Assembly (NCBI GenBank): GCA_031368095.1 | Contig: JANLQX010000099.1 | Location: 1-6,374, forward strand | Source of the DNA: JANLQX01 sp031368095 | GTDB lineage: Bacteria > Actinomycetota > Acidimicrobiia > Acidimicrobiales > JANYDT01 | Direction of reading: 5' to 3' | Length of the DNA: 6,374 nucleotides | Part shown: one piece after another, positions 1 through 5,661 of the stretch | How the letters are laid out: every line of letters starts with the position of its first letter | How positions within the stretch are numbered: the first letter of the stretch is position 1 | Translations under genes and position numbers: made by a program | Notes under the pieces: generated by a model | The model's database searches: none | Told to the model about the DNA's origin: nothing | Seen by the model: only the letters and a program-made list of their open reading frames with translations

Positions 1-565
1 CCGCCAACGACGCCAGGACCGCAGCCGACGCGGCCTCGACGGCAATGGCGCGTGGGACGGCACGTGGCGTCTAGGCATCGTGACTGGAGAGGCCCGATCG
101 GCAGCGGACCGGGCCGAACTCCGGCGTATCCTGGCCCAGCATCGATTCGCTGAGTGGCGCGAAGGAGTCTGGGCTCGCCCAGACAATCTCGACTCCGGGA
201 AGGCGGTTGAGCCAACGTCGTGCGAGTTCGTTTCGGGTTGTCGACCGCCGCACCCAAAGGCACTGGCGACCGACTTGTTCGCGGTGAAAACATGGTCCGA
301 ACATGCGCTGGTCCTCGTCGACGACGTTCGCCGGATGCAACGCGCCCTGGACCCGGCCCCGAAACCGGCAAGACAACCGAACGACGGCGGCGCTCTGGCT
401 GCCGCATTCGTGCTCAACGCCGATGTCCTGCGGCACCTGCAGTCCGACCCGCTTCTTCCGACCAGCCTCCTGACGTCGCACTGGCCCGGCCACCGGCTAC
501 GTGATCGCTACGAGGATTTCGACCGGACCTTCCAATCGGTTTGGCGCACCCATCTTCGCCGCTAG
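1..565 (+). CDS. PaaX-family transcriptional regulator, C-terminal part (5' truncated by window edge)
   Basis: The reading frame is open from base 2 to the TAG at 563-565, giving 187 residues without an N-terminus. The visible part resembles the middle and C-terminal domains of PaaX-family repressors, which control phenylacetyl-CoA catabolism in the best-known case. Diagnostic segments are WDGTWRLGIV near residue 18, then SAADRAELRRIL, GVWARPDNL, and the C-terminal DPLLPTSLLTSHWPG followed by a tyrosine- and phenylalanine-containing helix. PaaX proteins are usually about 280-300 residues, so roughly the first third, including the winged-helix DNA-binding domain, should lie left of the window. 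A GTG at 80 could be taken as a start, but it falls inside the conserved WDGxWRLxIV strand and the frame continues upstream, so it is internal. The effector and target genes cannot be told from here. The stop overlaps that of the converging ParA gene. Confidence 0.85.
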   Translation, partial: RQRRQDRSRRGLDGNGAWDGTWRLGIVTGEARSAADRAELRRILAQHRFAEWREGVWARPDNLDSGKAVEPTSCEFVSGCRPPHPKALATDLFAVKTWSEHALVLVDDVRRMQRALDPAPKPARQPNDGGALAAAFVLNADVLRHLQSDPLLPTSLLTSHWPGHRLRDRYEDFDRTFQSVWRTHLRR

Positions 566-569
566 CGGC
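558..569. repeat. Perfect 12-base palindrome covering two overlapping stop codons
   Basis: GCCGCTAGCGGC is a perfect inverted repeat with no spacer, centred on CTAG at 562-565. The + strand TAG (563-565) ends the PaaX-like gene and the minus-strand TAG (564-562) ends the ParA gene, so the two converging genes share three bases. There is no loop and no T-tract on either side, so it does not look like an ordinary intrinsic terminator. A role in ending both transcripts, or as a protein site, is only a possibility. Confidence 0.5.
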
Positions 570-1356
570 CAGCCACGGCCTTGCGCCCGGCCCGTCGAAG
601 TTTGGCGTAGTGCACGTCGAACATCGACGCAGTCTCGGCACCACGCACGCCACTCAGATGAATGGGCATCCGCTGACTGAGCGCCTCGGTGACGATGACT
701 CGCTGAGGAATCTCCGGCATCCAGACGGTGGACCGCCCGAGCATTCGCACCAGGAGTTCGTTCTGGCGGTCAGCTTCGTGAGACACCGGCGGAACGCGGT
801 TGACGATGACTCCGGCAATGTCCAGCCGATCGTTGTACTGCTCCCATACGGAATCGATGAGATCGCTGACGCCCGCCACGCCTCGGGCCGAGAGCGCCGC
901 CGGCTCGACCACCATCAACGCCAGGTCGGCCGCGGCGAGTGCGTTCGTCGTAAGTGAGCCGAGCGCCGGCGAGCAGTCGACGATGACGAGTTCGTAGGAA
1001 TCGGAGACGCCACTCAGGGCGCGCCGAAGTCGTCGAGCCAGTCCCTTCTTCCCGACGTCGGCGTCACGTTCCTGGAGCGCCCGTGAAGCCGGAAGTACAT
1101 CAACGAGCGGACTCCAGGTCGACGGAGCCACACCCTGGCTCGCCGCACCACTCTCGTCGGCCTCGATCGCTTCCGCCGTCCCGTACAGGACGTCGTGCGG
1201 TTCGAGCCCGAGGGCCCATGTGGCGTTGGCCTGGGGGTCGGCGTCGACCACGAGCACCCGGTCTCCTCTCGCCATCGCGGCCGAGGCCAGGCCGAGCGTG
1301 ATGGTCGTCTTGCCCACGCCACCTTTTTGGTTGACGACGGCGACGATGGCTCCCAC
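562..1356 (-). CDS. ParA/Soj-family ATPase (deviant Walker A), orphan
   Basis: The 264-residue product belongs to the ParA/MinD group of P-loop ATPases, cytosolic proteins that dimerise on ATP and position DNA or protein cargo. The deviant Walker A motif KGGVGKTT is at residues 11-18 with the signature lysine at 11. The A' motif DADPQANAT is at 38-46, and Walker B VIVDCSPALG is at 124-133. The length is typical of the short Soj-like ParAs that lack an N-terminal DNA-binding domain. The GTG at 1356 is chosen because the P-loop follows at the usual distance. The gene lies 47 bases after selD on the same strand with no clear terminator between them, so co-transcription is plausible. No ParB or parS-like inverted repeat was seen nearby, so a chromosome-partition role is not supported by context. 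The cargo is unknown. The C-terminus is basic (KLRRAGRKAVAGR). Confidence 0.9.
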   Translation of the reverse strand: MGAIVAVVNQKGGVGKTTITLGLASAAMARGDRVLVVDADPQANATWALGLEPHDVLYGTAEAIEADESGAASQGVAPSTWSPLVDVLPASRALQERDADVGKKGLARRLRRALSGVSDSYELVIVDCSPALGSLTTNALAAADLALMVVEPAALSARGVAGVSDLIDSVWEQYNDRLDIAGVIVNRVPPVSHEADRQNELLVRMLGRSTVWMPEIPQRVIVTEALSQRMPIHLSGVRGAETASMFDVHYAKLRRAGRKAVAGR

Positions 1357-1403
1357 CCCACGATCGTCGCGCGGCTACCGCCCTTGAGGCCAGCCTGCCT
1401 CGC

Positions 1404-2489
1404 CTAGCGGACGGTGATTGCGCCCGGTCGACCGGTGCGTACGGAACCGATGACCGCGGGCCGCAGTCCGGCGTCGACCGCCGACATCAAAAAGGCATCG
1501 GTGCGCTCGGCGGCGATACACAGAACGAGGCCACCCGACGTCTGCGGGTCGGCGAGGACGCTTTCCCATCGAGCGCGGCCGGCGACCCAGTCAACAAACG
1601 TCTCAACGAATTCGAGATTCCGGGCGGTACCGCCGGGCACGAAACCTTCGTCTCGAAGCGCCTCCACATCGGGAAGGAGCGGAATGTTGGCGACGTCGAG
1701 TTCCAGCGAGATCGCGCTGCCAAGGGCGAGCTTGTGCAGGTGACCGAGGAGCCCGAACCCGGTGATATCCGTGCCGCATCGCACCCCGTGGCGGACGGCA
1801 ACCTCCGCGCCGACGTCGTTCAGCGTGGTCATCGAGGCCACGGCGGCCTTATAAGCGTCGGCGAGCACGCCGCCCTCGGCGATTGCCGCGGCCGGGAGGC
1901 GTTTCAACGCCGTGGTGACAAGCCCGGTTCCAATGGCCTTGGTGAGAATAAGGACGTCGCCCGGACGGGCGGCGTCGTTGGTGATCATCCGGCCGGGGTG
2001 GACCTCGCCGGTTACCGCTTGTCCGAGGAACGGCTCGGGGGCGTCGACGGTGTGACCTCCCGTAACCACCCAACCGCCCCGAGCCGCCACCTCTGATGCC
2101 CCCGCCAGCGCTTCACCGAGGAGATCCAGGGGCAGGAGGTCTCTAGGCCAGCCGGCCACGTTGAGCGCGAACAGGGGTCGTCCGCCCATGGCGTACACGT
2201 CCGATGCCGAGTTGGCAGCAGCGATCATTCCCCAGGTGCGGGCGTCGTCAACGACGGGAGTGAAGAAGTCCACCGTGGAAACGAGGGCGCGACCTTCGGC
2301 GATGCGCCAAACGGCGGCATCGTCACCGGTGGCGGTTCCCACCAGGAGATCAGGAGCAGATGGAACAGGCACGTGGCGCAGAACCTGCGCCAGCTCGGAA
2401 GGACCGAGCTTGCCGGCTCAACCAGCGCCGTGACTGTACGAACTGAGCCGGACCGAGGTGGGTTGTGGCTCGTGGAACTGATTCGACAT
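1404..2489 (-). CDS. selD: Selenophosphate synthetase, selenocysteine-containing (UGA read through at codon 24)
   Basis: SelD makes monoselenophosphate from selenide and ATP, the selenium donor for Sec-tRNA and 2-selenouridine. The ORF from GTG 2372 has the family core but no N-terminal catalytic loop. Reading upstream in frame through the TGA at 2420-2418 to ATG 2489 gives VRLSSYSHGAG-U-AGKLGP. This aligns with E. coli IRLTQYSHGAGCGCKISP, putting UGA at catalytic Cys17 and Lys27 at essential Lys20. Full length would be 361 residues, against 347 in E. coli. Further family motifs are LLVG (48-51), GDDAAVW (55-61), STVDFFTPVVDD (71-82), ASDVYAMGG (95-103), GGHTVDAPEP (144-153), TDITGFGLLGHL (240-251) and DPQTSGG (314-320). 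The ATG lies 32 bases after the kinase stop with a weak GAGCGGG upstream; a TGA at 2513-2511 closes the frame before it. The second loop cysteine of E. coli (Cys19) is Gly26 here. Product identity is near certain; Sec insertion is inferred. Confidence 0.93.
2389..2417 (-). promoter_or_regulatory. Candidate bacterial SECIS stem-loop just downstream of the UGA
   Basis: The first 29 bases after the UGA can fold into a hairpin on the mRNA. AGCUCGG (2410-2404) pairs perfectly with CCGAGCU (2398-2392) around the loop UCCUU. An outer GCC/GGC pairing (2417-2415 with 2391-2389) adds three pairs across a four-base bulge. Opening the top two pairs leaves a loop starting GGU, the feature that SelB favours in bacterial SECIS elements. 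The apical GG is 13-14 bases after the UGA, closer than in E. coli fdhF (about 19-20). A competing stem, GCUGG with CCGGC, would place the UGA in its own loop. It lies fully within coding sequence, as expected for bacteria. Confidence 0.6.
2418..2420 (-). other. selD: In-frame UGA codon, predicted selenocysteine (Sec24 of SelD)
   Basis: The TGA on the minus strand interrupts an otherwise continuous SelD frame. Conserved SelD sequence lies on both sides: SHGAG directly before it and AGKLGP directly after it. Its place matches the catalytic cysteine of the family, a position where several bacterial and archaeal SelDs are known to carry selenocysteine. Direct proof would be mass spectrometry or selenium-75 labelling. 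Confidence 0.88.
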
Positions 2490-2521
2490 AGGCCCGCTCA
2501 GTATTGCTGTTCATGTGCTGG

Positions 2522-4033
2522 CTACGTGTCGGCCTCGGCGTCAGCGTCGGCCAGCTTCAGGGTGACGACACCCCCACCATCGGTGGCGTTCGAGGCCGTC
2601 GCCGTTCCGTGATGGGCGGCGGCGGCATCAGCAACGATCGCCAGGCCCAGTCCGGTGCCGGGCAATGTTCGAGCGCCGTCGGACCGGAAGAAGCGGTCGA
2701 AGACGCGAGAAAGGTCGGCGGCGGCGAACCCGGGGCCGTGATCGCGGACCACCAGGCGTCGGTCACCGACACGCAGCTCGATCGGAGCATCCGACGGATC
2801 GAATTTGGCTGCGTTGGCCAAAAGGTTGTCCACCGCCCTCGAGAGTTGGAGTCGTCGACCTCGGATCGTGGTGGACGACAACGACGCCTGAACACCACGA
2901 CCGGTGCGCCGTTCGAACCGCTCCAGCGACCTTCGCGCCAACTCGGCGAGATCCACCGGAACCACCGGGTCGTCGGGGGCGGCATCGGTGGCGAGCACTA
3001 GCAACTCGTCGGTCAAGACCGAGAGTTCCCGAAGCTCGGCGTCCATTTCCGCCAAAATCGTGGCTCGCTTTTCCACCGATAACCCTGGATATTTGGCCAG
3101 GACTTCAACGTTGGTCCGCAAGGTCGTCAACGGCGTTCTCAGTTCATGACCGGCATCCTGAGCGAGCTGACGCTGTTGTTGACGCGACGCTCGCAGCGAC
3201 GACAGCATCGACGCGAAACTACCGGCGAGCCGGCCGAGTTCATCACGGCGACCGGTGATGGCCGGGTCGATCACGGTGTGTTCCGACAACGCTCCCTCGG
3301 CGGCAATCGTCTCGGTCACAGCCGTAAGAGATCGAACCGGTTGCGCCAGGGCCCTGGCCACCATTGAGCCCAAGACTGCAGCTAGCAACGTCACCACGAG
3401 ACCGATGAGTGCAAAACGGTCTCGCAGGGCACGGAGAATCCGCTCACTCTCGTCAAGATCCCGCCCCAGCATCACCGCTCCGCCGCCAGCGATTGGGGCG
3501 GTGGCAACGCGGAACGATAGTCCGTCAACGGACACCCCACGAATCCGGACGGCGTCGCCGAAGCGGCCGATCTGGTCTGGACCAACAGCAATCCGGCGAT
3601 CCCGATTCCGTCCTGGGTTGGCCGGCTCAACGACGTCGTCGATCCGAAGTCTGGCGACGGCACGGTCGGCGTCGTCGACGGGCAAATACATTTCGGAGTC
3701 GGCGCCGAATCGGGGAAACACCAGCGCCGTTCCATCGACCGTGAGGCATTGGGCAATCGCCGAGCCGTCGCCAAATGCTCGCGGGCCGACACCCCCCGAA
3801 CCCGACGTCGTTTCCGCTCCACCTGGTTGGTTGGCCGGTGGTGTGCGAGGTACCGCGCCTCGACAGATCCGACCGTCAGCGCCGGGACCGATTGATCTTG
3901 CCGCCGCGTCGCGCAGGGTACCGTCGATCTCGGCGAGCACTCGGCTCGACGTGCTGCGATACCCAACGATCGCCGCGGCGAGAACCGACAGAGCGGCCAA
4001 CAACGCAAAGAAAAACGTCAAACGAGTTCGCAT
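2522..4033 (-). CDS. Sensor histidine kinase, HAMP type, OmpR-system partner (MprB-like)
   Basis: The 503-residue membrane kinase has a short cytoplasmic start (MRTR), a first membrane segment at about 6-24, an extracytoplasmic region of about 180 residues, a second membrane segment at about 208-227, and HAMP at about 229-282. The phosphoacceptor His296 sits in DAGHELRTPL (293-302). The ATPase part shows the N box DNLLANAAKF (402-411), G1 DHGPGF (431-436), F box VFDRFFR (444-450) and G2 GTGLGLAI (459-466), so it appears catalytically complete. The ATG at 4033 is nine bases after the response regulator stop, indicating a translationally close pair in which the kinase phosphorylates that regulator. 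The signal sensed is unknown. The only cysteines, Cys57 and Cys96, both lie in the extracytoplasmic domain. The protein ends in an acidic ADADAEADT tail. Layout resembles mycobacterial MprB, but orthology is not claimed. Confidence 0.95.
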   Translation of the reverse strand: MRTRLTFFFALLAALSVLAAAIVGYRSTSSRVLAEIDGTLRDAAARSIGPGADGRICRGAVPRTPPANQPGGAETTSGSGGVGPRAFGDGSAIAQCLTVDGTALVFPRFGADSEMYLPVDDADRAVARLRIDDVVEPANPGRNRDRRIAVGPDQIGRFGDAVRIRGVSVDGLSFRVATAPIAGGGAVMLGRDLDESERILRALRDRFALIGLVVTLLAAVLGSMVARALAQPVRSLTAVTETIAAEGALSEHTVIDPAITGRRDELGRLAGSFASMLSSLRASRQQQRQLAQDAGHELRTPLTTLRTNVEVLAKYPGLSVEKRATILAEMDAELRELSVLTDELLVLATDAAPDDPVVPVDLAELARRSLERFERRTGRGVQASLSSTTIRGRRLQLSRAVDNLLANAAKFDPSDAPIELRVGDRRLVVRDHGPGFAAADLSRVFDRFFRSDGARTLPGTGLGLAIVADAAAAHHGTATASNATDGGGVVTLKLADADAEADT

Positions 4034-4042
4034 CCGTGCCGT

Positions 4043-4735
4043 TCAATTCGCCCGAAGGGTGTAGCCAACACCTCGGACAGTGTGCAAAATCGGGGGCTCC
4101 CCGACATGTTCGAGTTTGCGCCGGACGTAGCCGATGAACACGGCGAGGGTTTTCGATTCCGGTCCGAAGTCGTAGTTCCAGACCATGTCGTACAACATTG
4201 TCGGTGTACACACCGTCGGTGACTGGCGGACTAACGCCTCGACGAGATCGAACTCCGTCTTGGTGAAGGAAATCTCTCGATCTCCTCGCCAGGCACGCCG
4301 GGCGGCCAGATCGAGCCGAACATCCGAGACGGCAACGGTGTCATCCCCCGTTCCATCACTTCCGTCGTACGCCGAGCGACGAAGGAGAGCCCGAACCCGC
4401 GCTAACAACTCCTCAAGCGCAAATGGCTTGGCGAGAAAATCGTCGGCCCCGGCATCGAGGGCGGCGACGCGATCGCCTAGCTCGGTGCGCGCCGTGAGCA
4501 TAAGGATCGGCAGGCGGGACCGGCTGGCCCGAAGCCGCCGACACAGCGTGACTCCGTCGAGGTAGGGCATCATCCAGTCAGCAATGACCAGGTCCGGTTC
4601 CTCGGCGGCAATGGCGGCCAGCGCGACCTCCCCGTTCTCGGCCACTTCCACCGTGTAGCCGTCGAGTTCGAGGGCGCGCGCCAACGACGTCCGAACAGAT
4701 CGATCGTCCTCAGCAATGAGCAGGCGGGAGGCCAT
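4043..4735 (-). CDS. OmpR/PhoB-family response regulator (MprA-like)
   Basis: The 230-residue protein has an N-terminal receiver domain (about 4-118) and a C-terminal winged-helix DNA-binding domain (about 134-230). Receiver residues are all present: acidic pocket Glu9-Asp10-Asp11, phosphoacceptor Asp53 in ADWMMP, Thr81 in LTAR and Lys103 in LAKPF. The effector domain shows FTKTEFDLVEALV (157-169), the SKTLAVFIGYVRRKLE helix region (194-209) and the closing TVRGVGYTL hairpin (219-227) typical of OmpR/PhoB proteins. It should bind tandem direct repeats when phosphorylated by the kinase encoded nine bases downstream. The ATG at 4735 gives the normal start (ASRLLIAEDD). A run of CGGTG repeats at near-helical spacing lies directly upstream and could be its own operator. 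Its regulon is unknown; downstream selD and parA may belong to the same transcript. Confidence 0.96.
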   Translation of the reverse strand: MASRLLIAEDDRSVRTSLARALELDGYTVEVAENGEVALAAIAAEEPDLVIADWMMPYLDGVTLCRRLRASRSRLPILMLTARTELGDRVAALDAGADDFLAKPFALEELLARVRALLRRSAYDGSDGTGDDTVAVSDVRLDLAARRAWRGDREISFTKTEFDLVEALVRQSPTVCTPTMLYDMVWNYDFGPESKTLAVFIGYVRRKLEHVGEPPILHTVRGVGYTLRAN

Positions 4736-4756
4736 GCCCGACGGTCTACCGGCAAT

Positions 4757-4784
4757 CGGTGAGGAACCGGTGAGATGATCGGTG
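4757..4784. promoter_or_regulatory. Tandem CGGTG direct repeats upstream of the response regulator, possible OmpR-type operator
   Basis: On the + strand CGGTGAG occurs at 4757-4763 and again at 4768-4774, and CGGTG at 4780-4784; on the coding strand these read CTCACCG, CTCACCG and CACCG. The starts are 11 and 12 bases apart, about one helical turn, as in sites bound by OmpR/PhoB-family dimers. They lie 22-49 bases before the ATG of the regulator, inside the 60-base gap after nfo. Autoregulation is an inference, and no clear -10/-35 pair was identified. Confidence 0.4.
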
Positions 4785-4795
4785 CTCAGCGATCC

Positions 4796-5575
4796 TCACG
4801 CGTTGGCCGCCAGAGCATCACGAAGAAAGCTCACGTCGGAGGCCAGGCCCTGCTCGGGGGTCTCGCAGATAACCGGAGCGTCGGCCTTCCGGACGATATC
4901 GACGAGCATCTTGGGCGACACCGTGTTGTCGGTGCCGAGAACGGAGAAGTTCTGATGCCGGTCTCGCCCGCTCCCTTCGGCGTCACGAGAGCCGTTGCAG
5001 TGCACGAGATCGATCCGCCCGGTAATGGCGACGATGCGATCGACGCTCTCGGCCAATTCCTCACCGGACGCATACGTATGGCAGGTGTCGAGACAAAAAC
5101 CGATGCGCGAGTCACCGGCAATGGCGTCCCATAGTCGGGCCAGGGTGTCCCACCTACGAGCCATGGCGTGGTCTCCACCGGCGGTGTTCTCCAACAGAAT
5201 CGGGACATCGGTCTCGATCGAGTCGAGCCCCTTTTTCCATCGGACGATGCCCTCGGCGATGTCGTCGTCGGAGCGCACGTGCCCGCCGTGAACGACCACG
5301 GCGCGAGCACCAGCGGCGCTCGCGCAATCACATGCCGCCTGCAGCGACTTGCGCGACGGAATGCGAATCTTGTTGTCGGCCGAAGCCAGGTTCACGATGT
5401 ACGGCGCGTGGACGAAAACCGGGATGCCCGAAGCCTTGAGCGCCTCGGAGTCGGGACGGGGGGTCCACGGTTTCCAACTCTGCGGATCACCGCAGAACAG
5501 CTGGATGCAGCCGGACCCCGTTTCGAGGGCCGCTCCGAGCGGCTCGTTCTCCCGGACGTGGGCGCCAATCAACAT
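4796..5575 (-). CDS. nfo: Endonuclease IV (AP endonuclease, Nfo family)
   Basis: This zinc enzyme cuts the phosphodiester bond 5' of abasic sites and trims damaged 3' ends in base-excision repair. Starting at ATG 5575 the product has 259 residues and opens with MLIGAHVR, the usual beginning of the family. All nine metal ligands known from E. coli Nfo have counterparts: His56 (FVHAPY), His96 (VVHGGH), Glu129 (LLENTAG), Asp163 and His166 (CLDTCHTYASG), His192 (LVHCNGSR), Asp205 and His207 (DRHQNF), and Glu238 (CETP). It therefore appears active. It is somewhat shorter than E. coli Nfo (285). An in-frame GTG at 5617 would add 14 residues that the family does not need; neither start has a strong ribosome binding site. 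The gene heads the minus-strand block, 60 bases before the response regulator, and diverges from the dehydrogenase gene. Confidence 0.93.
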   Translation of the reverse strand: MLIGAHVRENEPLGAALETGSGCIQLFCGDPQSWKPWTPRPDSEALKASGIPVFVHAPYIVNLASADNKIRIPSRKSLQAACDCASAAGARAVVVHGGHVRSDDDIAEGIVRWKKGLDSIETDVPILLENTAGGDHAMARRWDTLARLWDAIAGDSRIGFCLDTCHTYASGEELAESVDRIVAITGRIDLVHCNGSRDAEGSGRDRHQNFSVLGTDNTVSPKMLVDIVRKADAPVICETPEQGLASDVSFLRDALAANA

Positions 5576-5661
5576 GGCCGTGAGACTACGGGCCAAACCG
5601 ACCGAGCGGAACGTCACTGAGCCAACACCGCACCGCGAACCTTTCCGAGCAGACTGGAACT
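5576..5661. promoter_or_regulatory. Divergent intergenic region between nfo and the dehydrogenase gene
   Basis: These 86 bases separate two divergently transcribed genes, so promoters for both are expected here. I could not identify a convincing -35/-10 pair on either strand, nor a strong operator-like repeat. If nfo uses the upstream GTG at 5617 the gap shrinks to 44 bases. Confidence 0.35.

Noticed and set aside
71..493. 140-residue open frame on the minus strand
   Set aside because: It is antisense to the PaaX-like gene and shows no family motif.
80..565. PaaX-like gene starting at GTG 80
   Set aside because: The frame is open to the left edge and codes conserved PaaX sequence (WDGTWRLGIV) across this GTG, so the start lies outside the window.
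1386..1401. Small hairpin GAGGC-N6-GCCTC between selD and the ParA gene as a terminator
   Set aside because: The stem is only five base pairs and no T-tract follows on the minus strand, so it gives no support for an intrinsic terminator.
1404..2372. selD starting at GTG 2372 as a complete 322-residue protein
   Set aside because: It would lack the catalytic loop of the family, while the same frame upstream encodes that loop apart from one UGA at the catalytic position.
2418..2420. UGA in selD as a sequencing error or an inactivating mutation
   Set aside because: A random stop would be unlikely to fall exactly on the one codon where Sec is known in this family, and the rest of the gene is intact; it remains possible until selA, selB and tRNA-Sec are checked.
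3255..4064. 269-residue open frame on the + strand
   Set aside because: It is antisense to the sensor kinase, whose protein has full family motifs; the composition (rich in Arg, Ser, Pro) is typical of a GC-rich shadow frame.
5576..5617. 14-residue N-terminal extension of nfo from GTG 5617
   Set aside because: Family proteins begin close to the IGAHV strand, which ATG 5575 gives directly; the extension has no recognisable content, though it cannot be excluded.
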